Positions 20,170 to 29,774 of a stretch of 64,000 nucleotides of DNA are shown one piece after another. The notes beneath the pieces are model-generated. The model was not told the origin of the DNA, made no database searches, and saw only the letters and a list, made by a program, of their open reading frames with translations. The first letter of the stretch is position 1; every line of letters begins with the position of its first letter. This DNA is from Pseudomonas azotoformans (lineage in GTDB: Bacteria; Pseudomonadota; Gammaproteobacteria; Pseudomonadales; Pseudomonadaceae), in NCBI RefSeq assembly GCF_900103345.1, contig NZ_LT629702.1:5316501-5380500 (forward strand), read 5' to 3'. Position numbers and translations under genes: made by a program.

Positions 20170-21660
20170 TCAGCCTTTGGCGCGGGTCTCGTGCATCCGC
20201 GCCAACTGCCGCTCCAGCATCGACGGATACGGCTCCATCAACCGCTCTACACAACTGGCACCCTCAGGGCTGGCAATCGGGCGGATACGTGCGCGTTGGC
20301 GGATCAGCGTGTCTTCACTGATCTTGCGCTCCACCAGCAGCAGGTTGCGGCTATGTTGGGACAAGGCCAGGGCATCCTGGGCGATCTCGGTGAGCAACAG
20401 GTCGATCTGGCTTATGCCGAACAGATCGTCGCCCACTGTCAGGCCAAGCTGCAGTTGCAGGGTAATGCCGCTGTCTGCCACTTCGATCTGCAGTTCATGA
20501 CCCAGGGCGCGCAGCAGTTCGCCGCAGCAAATGGCGTTGGTCAGGTAGTCTTCACCACTGTCTTCACTGTGGAACAGCATCAGCGTGCTGCCATCGTTCA
20601 GGGTGTGCAGTTCGCTCTGGTACAACGAGGCGGCCTGGTCGAGGCAGTCACGGTAGCGTTCCAGCAATTCGGTCAGGCGTGCGCGTGGCAGGCGACGCAG
20701 TTGATCCTGTGCACCCAGTTGCACCGCCAGAACGGCGCTGTACTGCGGTTCTGCACTCTTCACCGGAGCCGGTTTGGCGGCGACGGCCGGCGCGCTGGCC
20801 GAGGTGTCGCGCAGGTCGGCGAACGGGTCTTCGTCGTCCAGCTCGTCTTCTTCAGCTTTGAACGCCTGACGGGTGGCAGGTTTGAGGCCCGCCACCGGCG
20901 CGTCTTCCACTTCAAACTCAGGCTCATCGTCGAACTCAGGTTCTGGCTCAATCTCGCGCACCACCGGTTCCGGGGCGAAGCTGGCGTGCAGCTGGCGAGC
21001 GAGGTCGCCTATTTCGTCCTGGCGATCAGTGGCCGGGGTATGTTCGTCGATGTCCCGCAGCCAGATGCGCAGTTGCATCAAGGGCGTAGAGATGTGCCGT
21101 CCCAGGCGCAGGCTCAGGGCCAGGGCCAATGCCAGCAGGATCGCGCTGAGAATGCCCATGCTTTGCAGGCTGATGGTCATCGGCTGCTGGAATTGCTGCA
21201 TGTCGAGGCTGATGCGCAGTTGGCCGGCCTTCACATCCTGAAAGGTAATATTGCTCGAATACAGGCCTTCGGCCTCACCCAGCAGGCCGTTTTTCGGGCG
21301 TTGCCCGGCTTCGGCCATGATCCGGTTGTCCACGCTGTAGATGGCGGCGTGGGCCACCAGCGGGTTCTTGGTCAGGTTGTTGAGCAGCACGTTGAGGCTG
21401 AGGATGTCGTTGGACACCAGCAACTCAGTCGCCGAGGTGGCGGTCTGGGTGGTCAGGCTCTCGCCCAGGGCGTCGGCTTGTTCGTGCATGGCCTGTTTGA
21501 ACTGCAATCCCATCACGCAGGCGTAGATCACCAGGGCCAAGGCGACCAGGATCACGTTATGGCTGGCGATGCGTAATGCGATCGGTACACGGCGGTGGCG
21601 CAGTGCCCGGAAGATCAGCAGGAAGAAGTTATCGGTTTTTACTGGCGTGGGCCGGTTCAC
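20170..21660 (-). CDS. HAMP-domain membrane protein with a degenerate class III cyclase-like domain
   Basis: A 496-residue inner-membrane protein (from GTG 21660). One helix near residues 32-50 and a second near 175-195 bracket a periplasmic sensor domain of about 125 residues; a HAMP linker follows (LRLGRHISTPLMQL), then a very acidic linker (EPEPEFDDEPEFEVED). The last 170 residues look to me like a class III nucleotidyl cyclase fold: YSAVLAVQLGAQDQL, TLNDGSTLMLF and LQLQLGLTVGDDLFG align by eye with the FxD, GD and GIHxG motifs, but the first metal aspartate is Q. A regulatory role is inferred. Corresponds to PA4961 by position. Confidence 0.75.
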   Translation of the reverse strand: MNRPTPVKTDNFFLLIFRALRHRRVPIALRIASHNVILVALALVIYACVMGLQFKQAMHEQADALGESLTTQTATSATELLVSNDILSLNVLLNNLTKNPLVAHAAIYSVDNRIMAEAGQRPKNGLLGEAEGLYSSNITFQDVKAGQLRISLDMQQFQQPMTISLQSMGILSAILLALALALSLRLGRHISTPLMQLRIWLRDIDEHTPATDRQDEIGDLARQLHASFAPEPVVREIEPEPEFDDEPEFEVEDAPVAGLKPATRQAFKAEEDELDDEDPFADLRDTSASAPAVAAKPAPVKSAEPQYSAVLAVQLGAQDQLRRLPRARLTELLERYRDCLDQAASLYQSELHTLNDGSTLMLFHSEDSGEDYLTNAICCGELLRALGHELQIEVADSGITLQLQLGLTVGDDLFGISQIDLLLTEIAQDALALSQHSRNLLLVERKISEDTLIRQRARIRPIASPEGASCVERLMEPYPSMLERQLARMHETRAKG

Positions 21661-21695
21661 TTGCGCTCGGCTCTTGGTCCGTGAAGTTGACGCGC

Positions 21696-21723
21696 AGTAT
21701 AGCGACAGCCCTAGGACCGGCAA
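21696..21723 (-). promoter_or_regulatory. Sigma-70-type promoter for the HAMP-protein gene
   Basis: On the minus strand TTGCCG (21723-21718) and TATACT (21701-21696) are separated by 16 bases. This promoter decides the start of the gene: the upstream in-frame TTG at 21723 would lie inside the -35 box, so GTG 21660, about 30 bases after the predicted transcription start, is preferred. Confidence 0.6.
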
Positions 21724-21793
21724 AGCGCTGGCTGTGCCCGATGGTCACTGAAAGTGGGTAGAATGCGGTTTTTTTCCAGCCTGGGGGTGCGCC

Positions 21794-23008
21794 TTGCGCG
21801 AAATTGTCCTGATTAACATCACTGGGGAAGACCGCCCGGGTCTGACCGCAGCCATTACCGGTGTTCTGGCCCAGGGTGGTGTGAACATTCTCGACATCGG
21901 CCAGGCGGTGATCCACGACACCTTGTCGTTCGGCATCCTGGTCGAGATCCCGAGCACCGAGCAGGCGTCTTCGGTGCTCAAGGACATCCTGTTTACGGCG
22001 TACAAGCTGGACCAACAGGTGCGTTTCACCCCGGTGTCCGAAGCCGATTACCAGCAATGGGTTGCCGGCCAGGGCAAAAAACGCCATATCGTGACGCTGC
22101 TGACCCGCAAGGTCACCGCCGAGCAACTGCAGCGTGTCAGCTCCATTACCGCGCAATATGGCCTGAATATCGACCATATCGACCGTTTGTCGGGTCGTAT
22201 GCCATTGGACACGCCGGCCGACAAGGGCAAGGGCTGCATCGAGTTCTCCGTGCGCGGTGAACCGGCCGACCCGCAAGCCCTGCGTGCCGAGTTCCTCAGC
22301 GTGGCCCAGGAGCTGAACGTCGATATCGCCTTCCAGGAAGACTCGCTGTTTCGCCGCAACCGCCGCCTGGCAGTGTTCGACATGGACTCCACCCTGATCG
22401 AAGCCGAAGTGATCGACGAACTGGCCAAGGCTGCGGGTGTTGGCGAGCAGGTCTCGGAAATTACCGAGCGTGCCATGGCTGGTGAGCTCGACTTCCGCGC
22501 CAGCTTCAAGGAGCGCCTGGCGCTGCTCAAAGGCCTGGACGTGAGCGTGCTGGACTCCATCGGCGCCTCCCTGCGCCTAACCGAGGGCGCTGAAACCCTG
22601 TTCGCCGAGCTCAAGCGCTTGGGCTACAAGACCGCCATCCTGTCGGGCGGCTTCACCTATTTCGCCAAGCAATTGCAGGCCAAATTGGGCATCGACTATG
22701 TGTTCGCCAATGAGCTGGAAGTGGTGGATGGCAAGGTAACCGGCGTGGCGGTGGAGCCGATTGTCGACGCCCAGCGCAAAGCCGATCTGCTGAAGGAACT
22801 GGCCCACAAGGAAGGGTTGCGTCTGGAGCAGACCATTGCGGTCGGCGACGGTGCGAATGACTTGCCGATGTTGGCAATCGCTGGGTTGGGCGTGGCGTTC
22901 CGGGCCAAGCCGTTGGTGAAGCAGTCGGCCAAGCAGGCGATTTCGACATTGGGGCTGGACGGGGTGTTGTATCTGCTGGGCTTTCGCGACCGCGACGGTC
23001 AGCTGTAA
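21794..23008 (+). CDS. serB: Phosphoserine phosphatase
   Basis: SerB removes phosphate from L-phosphoserine, the last step of serine synthesis. The 404-residue protein has two N-terminal ACT regions (about residues 1-80 and 95-180) that may bind serine, then a HAD phosphatase domain with DMDST (nucleophile D196, D198) and GDGANDLPM near the end. Translation begins at TTG 21794, since MREIVLINITG matches the family start and no ATG is near. It is divergent from the HAMP-protein gene. A REP pair follows. Confidence 0.97.
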   Translation: MREIVLINITGEDRPGLTAAITGVLAQGGVNILDIGQAVIHDTLSFGILVEIPSTEQASSVLKDILFTAYKLDQQVRFTPVSEADYQQWVAGQGKKRHIVTLLTRKVTAEQLQRVSSITAQYGLNIDHIDRLSGRMPLDTPADKGKGCIEFSVRGEPADPQALRAEFLSVAQELNVDIAFQEDSLFRRNRRLAVFDMDSTLIEAEVIDELAKAAGVGEQVSEITERAMAGELDFRASFKERLALLKGLDVSVLDSIGASLRLTEGAETLFAELKRLGYKTAILSGGFTYFAKQLQAKLGIDYVFANELEVVDGKVTGVAVEPIVDAQRKADLLKELAHKEGLRLEQTIAVGDGANDLPMLAIAGLGVAFRAKPLVKQSAKQAISTLGLDGVLYLLGFRDRDGQL

Positions 23009-23028
23009 CTGAATAAACGCAGTTCAAA

Positions 23029-23122
23029 AATGTGGGAGGGGGCTTGCCCCCGATTGCGGTGGATCAGTCAACAAATCTCTGACTGGACTGCCGCTATCGG
23101 GGGCAAGCCCCCTCCCACATTT
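23029..23122. repeat. REP pair (REPIN), gggggcttgccccc family
   Basis: Arms aatgtgggagggggcttgcc... and ...caagccccctcccacattt enclose gcggtggatcagtcaac...gactgccgct. It fills the convergent gap between serB and psd. Confidence 0.87.
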
Positions 23123-23141
23123 GATCTCGGTTGCCTTCACA

Positions 23142-24002
23142 TCAGGCTTTCGGCAGGGCGATGCCTTGGCCCATCTGTACCGGAGTACCAGCGGCCAGTT
23201 CTTCGGCCCACTTCACCTGATCCGGCCCGAACAGCACAATCGCTGTCGAACCCAGCTTGAAGCGACCCAACTCTGCACCTTTTTCCAGGTGGATCGGCGC
23301 CCGAGCTGCCTCGTCGTAGCGGAAGGTTTTCAGCTCACGCTTCGGCGGTGTCACCAGCCCGGCCCATACGGTTTCAATCGACGCCACAATCATCGCACCC
23401 ACCAATACCACGGCCATCGGGCCGCGTTCGGTGTCGAAGATGCAGGCAACGCGCTCGTTACGTGCAAACAACTCGGGTACGTTTTCAGCGGTGGTCTGGT
23501 TGACCGAAAAGATGCGTCCAGGAATGTAGACCATCTCGCGCAGCGTGCCGGCCAACGGCATGTGCACGCGGTGGTAGTCCTTCGGCGAGAGGTAGATGGT
23601 GGCGAAATCACCGCCCATGAACGGCGCCGCTACGGCCGCATCGCCACCCAGCAGTTCCAGCACGCTGAAGCTGTGGCCTTTGGCCTGGAACACGCGGCCA
23701 TGTTCGATCGGGCCCAGTTGGCTGACCGCACCATCGGCTGGGCTCAGCACCGCGCCAGGGGTTTGATCCAGCGGGCGGGCGCCGTCTTTCAGGGCGCGGG
23801 TGAAGAAGGCGTTGAAGTGCTCGTAAGCGGTGACGTCTTCTACCAGGGCCTGGGACATGTCCACTTGATAGCGTTTGGCAAACCAGCTGGTGAAGGCGTT
23901 CTTGAACCAACGCACGCGGCACTCGGCAATGCAGCCGGCCAGGCGCGACAGCAAGTGGTGCGGCAGCAAATACTGGCTGAGGATAAACAACTGCTTTTTC
24001 AT
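23142..24002 (-). CDS. psd: Phosphatidylserine decarboxylase proenzyme
   Basis: Psd converts phosphatidylserine to phosphatidylethanolamine on the inner membrane. The 286-residue proenzyme contains the self-cleavage motif LGST at residues 250-253; S252 becomes the pyruvoyl group of the small alpha chain. Histidine motifs [10 protein letters not shown] and the [16 protein letters not shown] segment are typical. It is the last gene of a minus-strand group HDOD-rhdA-psd, 15 bases after rhdA, and converges with serB. Confidence 0.97.
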   Translation of the reverse strand: MKKQLFILSQYLLPHHLLSRLAGCIAECRVRWFKNAFTSWFAKRYQVDMSQALVEDVTAYEHFNAFFTRALKDGARPLDQTPGAVLSPADGAVSQLGPIEHGRVFQAKGHSFSVLELLGGDAAVAAPFMGGDFATIYLSPKDYHRVHMPLAGTLREMVYIPGRIFSVNQTTAENVPELFARNERVACIFDTERGPMAVVLVGAMIVASIETVWAGLVTPPKRELKTFRYDEAARAPIHLEKGAELGRFKLGSTAIVLFGPDQVKWAEELAAGTPVQMGQGIALPKA

Positions 24003-24017
24003 AACTGTCCTTAAACC

Positions 24018-24833
24018 TTAAATCTCGACGGGGGTGTCGGGGTGGTTGCCCCATTCGCCCCAGGAACCGGCATAACCTTTGACTCGCGGATAACCGAGCG
24101 CCTTGGCCACCAGGTAGGTGAAGCCAGAGCGGTGGTGAGTCTGGCAGTGGGTGATGATTTCTTTGTCGCGGGTCAGCCCGAGGTCTTCGAGGATCTGTGG
24201 CATGTCACGGCGGATGCGCAGGTTGCGCGCCTTGTCCATGCCGGCCGTCCATTCGAAGTTCACCGCGCCGGGAATGTGTCCGCCTTTGGCGGCGAGGACC
24301 TTCTCGCCGGAGTACTCCAGCGGGCCACGTGCATCCCAGATGCCCAGGTCGGCAGCACCCAGGCGGCTTTGCAGGTATTCACGGGTAGCGGTGGGGCCAT
24401 CATGCAGCGTGAGACTGACCGGGCCACCGACAGGTGCGGGCACGTCGGTGGAGACCGGGCGTTGTTCTTCCAGCCAGGCCAGCAGGCCGCCATCCAGGTA
24501 GTGGTATTTCTGGTGGCCGATCACGTCGAGCATCCAGATAAAGCGCCCGGCCCAGCCGCCGCCTTCGTCGTCGTAGACCACGTAGGTCGCATCCGGGGTA
24601 TGGCCCAGTTCGCCGAACAGTTTTTCCAGGTCGGCCTTGGTGGGCAGCAGGCCGGGTGCCGGCGGCTGGCCCAGTTGGGTGCGTTTGGGGTCAACGAAAT
24701 GCGCGCCGGGGATATGCCCTTCGGCGTAGCGGGCGGCGTTGGTGAGGTCCACCAGAATCAGGTGCTCGACACCGAGGCGGCCTTGCAGGTCGCTGGACTC
24801 GATCACCAGCGGCAAGCCAGAGAAGTCAGGCAT
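24018..24833 (-). CDS. rhdA: Thiosulfate sulfurtransferase (rhodanese)
   Basis: A 271-residue tandem-domain rhodanese that moves sulfane sulfur from thiosulfate to cyanide or other acceptors. The active-site loop HCQTHHRSG carries the catalytic cysteine at C230, the same loop and number as Azotobacter vinelandii RhdA; the N-terminal rhodanese domain has no cysteine in its loop (VVYDDEGGGWAGR). ATG 24833 was chosen over an in-frame ATG 54 bases upstream because MPDFSGLPLVI fits the family. It overlaps neither neighbour and is probably co-transcribed with psd. Confidence 0.95.
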   Translation of the reverse strand: MPDFSGLPLVIESSDLQGRLGVEHLILVDLTNAARYAEGHIPGAHFVDPKRTQLGQPPAPGLLPTKADLEKLFGELGHTPDATYVVYDDEGGGWAGRFIWMLDVIGHQKYHYLDGGLLAWLEEQRPVSTDVPAPVGGPVSLTLHDGPTATREYLQSRLGAADLGIWDARGPLEYSGEKVLAAKGGHIPGAVNFEWTAGMDKARNLRIRRDMPQILEDLGLTRDKEIITHCQTHHRSGFTYLVAKALGYPRVKGYAGSWGEWGNHPDTPVEI

Positions 24834-24890
24834 GTGAGGTCTCCTGGGCACAAATGTCGGCGATAAAAGACGGCGATTGTAGCGCAAGCG

Positions 24891-26426
24891 TCAGGCGCTG
24901 CGGTTGGTAAAGCTGTGCAGGGCTTTCTCGATGCATTGGGCGGTTTTACCGAAGGCTTGCACGGTGGTTTCCGAGAACGGCCCGCCACCCTGGTCGGCCA
25001 CCATCAGCATCACCACCTTGCCATTGCAACTCAGGGAGCGCAGCAGCAGATGTTCGCCGGTGAACAGGCGGCGCAGGATCGGCGGCAGCAAGGCTGAGAA
25101 CTGGGCATGGTTTTCGGGGTTGAGACGCACCTGGGCGGACTTTTCCAGCAGACGTTGCAGCAGGGTGCTGTTGACCACGTCCAGGCTCAGGTTGGCGGCG
25201 TCCTTGGGCAGGCCATCGACCTGGTGCACGCGCAAGGTACTCAAGGCGCGATCGGCCATCAGCAGCATGACCCGCTGCATGCCACTGGCGACCAAGGCCT
25301 CCTTGGCGCACGTGGTCAGGTGCATCGCGTTGGCAAAGCGGCTCGGTTCCACCAGCAGTTCTGTGCAGCGCTTGCGCCACACGGCCAGGGCCTCGGCGGT
25401 GGGCGGTGGCGCCGGCAGCAGGCCGCGATGAATCTTCGCCACATGCCACGGCCAGATCAGCGACAGCGCCGGGTGCCAGAGGTCGGGCATCAGGGTGGTA
25501 CGGGCACTGGTGACGGCTTGCTGGTGGACCAGTTGCTGCACCTCGCCCAACGGTTGTTGCAGGTACAGCGCGGTGAGCAACTGCCAGCGTTCGGTGTGCG
25601 GGCAGGTCCAGGATTCCTGGGCCGACATCGCCAGGCCGTTGGCCAGCAACACGGTATTGGCTGGTTGGTTCAGCCAGCGCCGCAGATTGGGTTCGGCGTC
25701 GAGCAATTGCTGATGGCGCAGTGGGTCGTCCTCACGGGCGATATGCAGGGCCTTGACCAGCAGGCGCTGCTCGCTCATCAGCAACTTATAGCCCTGGGAC
25801 ACCCAGATCGGCAGGTGCCAGGCTTCGGTCAGGCCGACGCACAGGTCGAGCAGGCGTATGCCGAACAATTCCTGCTCGACCGCGCGGGCGGACTGGCCCT
25901 TGTGGATAACCCGCAGCTCCCACTCCTCCAGAAGCTTGGGGTAGGCCACCGCCATCGGCCACAGTGGCGACAGGAACAACAGGCTGCCCCAGTGGATGTC
26001 CTGCCACAGCCGCGCCAGGCGACTGCCGAACAGACCGTTGGCCTGCTGCGACGCGTGCTGGCTGACCAGCAACAGTTGGCGCAATGCCACGGGGATCTCG
26101 TGTGCGGGCACCGAGGGCAGGCGCGCCAGCAATTCTTCGGCGCGCTTGAGACCCAGGCGATTGAGCGCCACCTCGAGGTTTTCCGCCGGTTCCGCCAGGC
26201 TGCCATGGGTGTGGCTGTTGGCCTCGCGCATCACGCTGAGCACCAGGGCCGGGCTGTTTTGCATCAGCTCGGCAATATCCCGCAACGAACTGCGGTTATC
26301 ACGGATGCCTTTGCACACGCGGTCGTGGCTGGCCTGGGGAACGGGCAGCAGCACATCGTCCAGGCGCTTGATCCAAGCGGCGAGAGAGTTGGGTTTTGCA
26401 GTTGGGACTGTCGTTTCATTAGCCAT
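24891..26426 (-). CDS. HDOD-domain protein
   Basis: A 511-residue cytoplasmic protein. Residues about 20-230 form an HDOD domain, a nuclease/phosphodiesterase-related helical fold lacking the HD metal ligands (NSPALVLSVMREANS and LGLKRAEELLARLP are typical pieces). The C-terminal 150 residues resemble a GAF-like region (VMLLMADRALSTLRVHQVDGL, KVVMLMVADQGGGPFSE). HDOD proteins usually act in signalling; no partner is visible here. It is divergent from motA across 166 bases and leads the rhdA-psd group. PA4955 by position. Confidence 0.87.
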   Translation of the reverse strand: MANETTVPTAKPNSLAAWIKRLDDVLLPVPQASHDRVCKGIRDNRSSLRDIAELMQNSPALVLSVMREANSHTHGSLAEPAENLEVALNRLGLKRAEELLARLPSVPAHEIPVALRQLLLVSQHASQQANGLFGSRLARLWQDIHWGSLLFLSPLWPMAVAYPKLLEEWELRVIHKGQSARAVEQELFGIRLLDLCVGLTEAWHLPIWVSQGYKLLMSEQRLLVKALHIAREDDPLRHQQLLDAEPNLRRWLNQPANTVLLANGLAMSAQESWTCPHTERWQLLTALYLQQPLGEVQQLVHQQAVTSARTTLMPDLWHPALSLIWPWHVAKIHRGLLPAPPPTAEALAVWRKRCTELLVEPSRFANAMHLTTCAKEALVASGMQRVMLLMADRALSTLRVHQVDGLPKDAANLSLDVVNSTLLQRLLEKSAQVRLNPENHAQFSALLPPILRRLFTGEHLLLRSLSCNGKVVMLMVADQGGGPFSETTVQAFGKTAQCIEKALHSFTNRSA

Positions 26427-26592
26427 GATTGGGGCGCGATCATCACTTGCGGTCTACACGCCCGGAGCGGGCCGAACTGGCTTTTCGCCTTAACGGGCTA
26501 TAGTCTGGCGCAGTTTTGCCGATAAGTAGAACAAGAGTTTTCTGCTACACCCAATATGTCCATGAACCCGACGGCGCAAGTACTCATCTCCT

Positions 26593-27444
26593 ATGGCTAA
26601 AATTATCGGCATCATCGTCGTCTTCGCAAGCGTGCTCGGCGGGTACGTCCTGTCCCACGGTAAAATCGCTGCGCTGATCCAGCCTTTCGAGGTGATGATT
26701 ATCGGCGGTGCGGCATTGGGTGCATTCCTGCAGGCGAACCCCGGCTACATGACCATGCACGTGATCAAGAAGTCGCTGGGCATGTTCGGTTCGCGCTTCA
26801 CCCACACCTTCTACCTGGAGGTGTTGGGCCTGGTCTACGAGATCCTCAACAAGAGCCGCCGCGAAGGCATGATGGCCATCGAGGCCGACATCGAAGACGC
26901 CGCCGCCAGCCCGATTTTCGCCAAGTACCCGGCCGTGCTCAAAGATGAGCGCATGACCGCCTACATCTGTGACTACCTGCGCATCATGTCCTCCGGCAAC
27001 ATGGCCCCCCACGAGCTGGAAGGCCTGTTCGACATGGAGTTGTTCAGCCTCAAGGAAGAGCTGGAGCACCCCTCCCACGCGGTGACCGGCATCGCTGATG
27101 GTATGCCGGGTTTCGGTATCGTCGCGGCGGTACTCGGTATCGTGGTGACCATGGCATCCCTGGGTGAGGGCGACCAGGCCGCTATCGGCATGCACGTGGG
27201 TGCGGCGCTGGTCGGTACCTTCTTCGGTATTCTCGCGGCCTATGGCTTCTTCGGCCCGCTGGCGACTTCCCTGGCCCATGACGCCAAGGAAGAAGTGAAC
27301 CTGTACGAATCGATCAAGGCCAGCCTGGTTGCTTCCGCTTCCGGCATGCCGCCGTCGCTGGCGGTGGAGTTCGGCCGCAAAGTGCTGTACCCCAAGCATC
27401 GCCCAAGCTTCGCCGAGCTGGAACAAGCGGTTCGCGGTCGCTAA
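26593..27444 (+). CDS. motA: Flagellar motor stator protein MotA
   Basis: MotA forms, with MotB, the proton-driven stator of the flagellar motor. The 283 residues contain four membrane helices: two near the N-terminus, two around residues 170-225. The conserved proline is in GMPGFGIVAAVLGIVVTM and a second in FFGPLATSLA; the cytoplasmic loop LNKSRREGMMAIEADIED carries the charged residues that contact FliG. MotB starts 3 bases after its stop. In pseudomonads this is one of two stator sets, the other being MotCD. Confidence 0.98.
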   Translation: MAKIIGIIVVFASVLGGYVLSHGKIAALIQPFEVMIIGGAALGAFLQANPGYMTMHVIKKSLGMFGSRFTHTFYLEVLGLVYEILNKSRREGMMAIEADIEDAAASPIFAKYPAVLKDERMTAYICDYLRIMSSGNMAPHELEGLFDMELFSLKEELEHPSHAVTGIADGMPGFGIVAAVLGIVVTMASLGEGDQAAIGMHVGAALVGTFFGILAAYGFFGPLATSLAHDAKEEVNLYESIKASLVASASGMPPSLAVEFGRKVLYPKHRPSFAELEQAVRGR

Positions 27445-27447
27445 GCC

Positions 27448-28467
27448 ATGGAAAACAACCAGCCGATAATTATCAAGCGCGTCAAGCGCTTCGCTGCGGG
27501 GCACCATGGTGGCGCCTGGAAAATCGCCTTCGCCGACTTTGCGACGGCGATGATGGCGTTCTTCCTGGTGCTCTGGCTGATGTCCACCGCCACGCCGGAA
27601 CAGAAGATCGCCATTGCCGGCTACTTCAAGGACCCGATTGGCTTTTCGGAAAGCGGCACGCCCTTTGTGATCGACCTGGGTGGCTCGCCGCAGTTGGCGC
27701 CTGAGCGCACCATCAACCCGGAGGTCAAGACCGAAGCGCCTCAGGAAAAAATCCCGATCGAGCGCGACACGGTCGAGTCGATGGCTGAACAGGTCGAGCA
27801 GGAGCGCCTTGAGCTGCTGCTGCAAGAGCTGCAAACCAAGGTCGAAGAAAACCCGCAACTGCTGAAATTCAAGGACCAGATCTCCTTCGAGATCACGCCG
27901 GAAGGCTTGCGCATCCAGATCACCGACGCGGCCAACCGGCCGATGTTCGACTCCGGCAGTGCGCGCTTGAAGCCGTACTTTGAAGACATCCTGCTGGCCA
28001 TGGCCGACACCATCAAGGCGGTGCCGAACAAGATCAGCATCAGTGGCCACACCGACGCCAAGCCTTACGCAGGCCAGGGCGATTTCGGCAACTGGGAGCT
28101 TTCGGCCAACCGCGCCAACGCCGCTCGCCGCGCGCTGGTTGCAGGCAGTTATCCTGACCCGCAAGTGGCGCGTGTGGTGGGGTTTGCTTCGTCGCAACTG
28201 TTTGACCATCAAGACCCGTTCAACCCGGTCAACCGTCGGATCGATATCGTGGTGCTGACCAAAAAGGCCCAGCGTGCGATTGAAGGTGACCAGCCGCCAG
28301 CGCCGCAACCTACTCCGGGGGCCGGCGCGCCGGGTGAAGTACCGGCCGATCCGAACGCGATTCCGCCAGGGCAAGAGCCGTTGCCGGCGCATGAGCTGCG
28401 TCAGAAGCTGAACCTGTTTGATGACGGTGGGGTGAAGGATCCTACGGTGCCCAAGACGGGTTCTTAG
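27448..28467 (+). CDS. motB: Flagellar motor stator protein MotB
   Basis: A 339-residue stator subunit. The single membrane helix follows the proton-binding aspartate D30 in FADFATAMMAFFLVLW. The C-terminal OmpA-like domain (about residues 150-275) anchors the stator to peptidoglycan, with SISGHTDAKPYAGQGDFGN and NPVNRRIDIVVL. A proline/alanine-rich extension of about 50 residues follows. It is directly downstream of motA and ends just before a REP pair. Confidence 0.98.
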   Translation: MENNQPIIIKRVKRFAAGHHGGAWKIAFADFATAMMAFFLVLWLMSTATPEQKIAIAGYFKDPIGFSESGTPFVIDLGGSPQLAPERTINPEVKTEAPQEKIPIERDTVESMAEQVEQERLELLLQELQTKVEENPQLLKFKDQISFEITPEGLRIQITDAANRPMFDSGSARLKPYFEDILLAMADTIKAVPNKISISGHTDAKPYAGQGDFGNWELSANRANAARRALVAGSYPDPQVARVVGFASSQLFDHQDPFNPVNRRIDIVVLTKKAQRAIEGDQPPAPQPTPGAGAPGEVPADPNAIPPGQEPLPAHELRQKLNLFDDGGVKDPTVPKTGS

Positions 28468-28482
28468 GCAACTAAGGTCTTT

Positions 28483-28619
28483 TTGTGGTGAGCGGGCTTG
28501 TCCCGCGTTGGGCTGCGAAGCGGCCCTGATCCAAACGCCGCATTTCCTCCAGGTTAACCGCGTCATCAGGCTTCGGGGCTGCTGCGCAGCCCAACGCGGG
28601 ACAAGCCCGCTCGCCACAA
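28483..28619. repeat. REP pair, gtgagcgggcttgtcccgcg family
   Basis: Arms ttgtggtgagcgggcttg... and ...caagcccgctcgccacaa extend inward through tcccgcgttgggctgcg and cgcagcccaacgcggga, giving about 35 paired bases on each side with a spacer near 50. It fills the convergent gap between motB and rsgA. A shrunken relic of the same family appears at 30328. Confidence 0.86.
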
Positions 28620-28634
28620 TGTTGTCTGTACGGC

Positions 28635-29666
28635 TCAATAACTGCTTTCGGGCAAACTCGCAATAATCGACCGATAGCTGTTCATCCGCTGCTGCTGCAC
28701 GCGTCCATCTTCCAGTGCCTTGAGCAACGCACAGCCCGGTTCGCGGTCGTGTTTGCAGTCGCGGAAGCGGCAGGTGCCGATCAGGTCGTTGAATTCGATA
28801 AAGCCCGCTTCGACATCGCTGCGACTGACGTGGCCGAGGCCGAATTCGCGGATGCCGGGGGAGTCGATCAGCTCACCGCCGCCGGGGAAGTGAAACAACC
28901 GTGCGGTGGTGGTGGTGTGGGTGCCCTGGCCGGACAGTTCCGACAGTGGGCCTACGCGGGTGTCGACTTCCGGCAGCAGGCTGTTGACCAGCGAAGATTT
29001 ACCCACGCCGGACTGGCCCACGAACACGCTGATGCGCCCGTCCAGCTGCTGTTGCAGCTGTTCCATGCCATTACCGTGATGCGCCGAAACCTCCAGCACC
29101 GGGTAGCCGAGTGTGCGGTACACCGCCAGCAACGCGTTGAGCGCCGGGGCATTCAGCTCGTCGATCAGGTCGAATTTGTTCAGCAGCAACAGCGGGCGGA
29201 TACCGGCATGCTCGGCCGCCACCAGGTAGCGGTCGATCAGGTTGGCATGGGGCTCGGGCAGTGGCGCAAACACGATCACGATCATGTCGACGTTGGCCGC
29301 TACCGGCTTGAGCTGGCCCCGGCTGTCCGGGCGGCGCAGTTCGGTGGTGCGCGGCAACTGGGCGACGATCACGCCGATGCCCTGGTTGCCGGCACGCCAC
29401 ACAACCTTGTCGCCTGTGACCAGCGCGGGCAGGTTGGCGCGCAAGTGGCAGCGGAACACCTGGCCTGCGAGTTCGCCTTCGAGCGCCTCGACTTCGACCT
29501 GCACGCCGAAGTGCGCGATCACCAGGCCTGTTTGTTCAGGGCCGAGGTCGCCGCCCTCGAGCGCTTCCACGGCGGAGGATTCACGTTTGGCGGCGCGCGC
29601 GGCGCGTTCACCCTGAATCTTTTCGATGCGCCAGTTTTGGCGACGATTGAGCTGGCGTTTGGCCAT
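28635..29666 (-). CDS. rsgA: Small ribosomal subunit biogenesis GTPase RsgA
   Basis: RsgA is a circularly permuted GTPase that aids late 30S maturation. The 343-residue protein shows a basic N-terminus ([12 protein letters not shown]), an OB fold, then permuted motifs NKFD (G4), [10 protein letters not shown] (G1), TTTTA and DSPGI (G3), and a C-terminal zinc knuckle [17 protein letters not shown] 29666 is chosen over an upstream in-frame codon because [10 protein letters not shown] is the usual start. It is divergent from orn across 108 bases. Confidence 0.97.
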   Translation of the reverse strand: MAKRQLNRRQNWRIEKIQGERAARAAKRESSAVEALEGGDLGPEQTGLVIAHFGVQVEVEALEGELAGQVFRCHLRANLPALVTGDKVVWRAGNQGIGVIVAQLPRTTELRRPDSRGQLKPVAANVDMIVIVFAPLPEPHANLIDRYLVAAEHAGIRPLLLLNKFDLIDELNAPALNALLAVYRTLGYPVLEVSAHHGNGMEQLQQQLDGRISVFVGQSGVGKSSLVNSLLPEVDTRVGPLSELSGQGTHTTTTARLFHFPGGGELIDSPGIREFGLGHVSRSDVEAGFIEFNDLIGTCRFRDCKHDREPGCALLKALEDGRVQQQRMNSYRSIIASLPESSY

Positions 29667-29774
29667 TGGTGTTCCGTGTCGATAATGCAAAGGTTGGGTA
29701 AAACGGTCGCGAGTCTAGCACGGCCCCGCCTGCTAAACTGCGCAGCTACGCCAAGGTGCCAAGAGAATCAAGCC

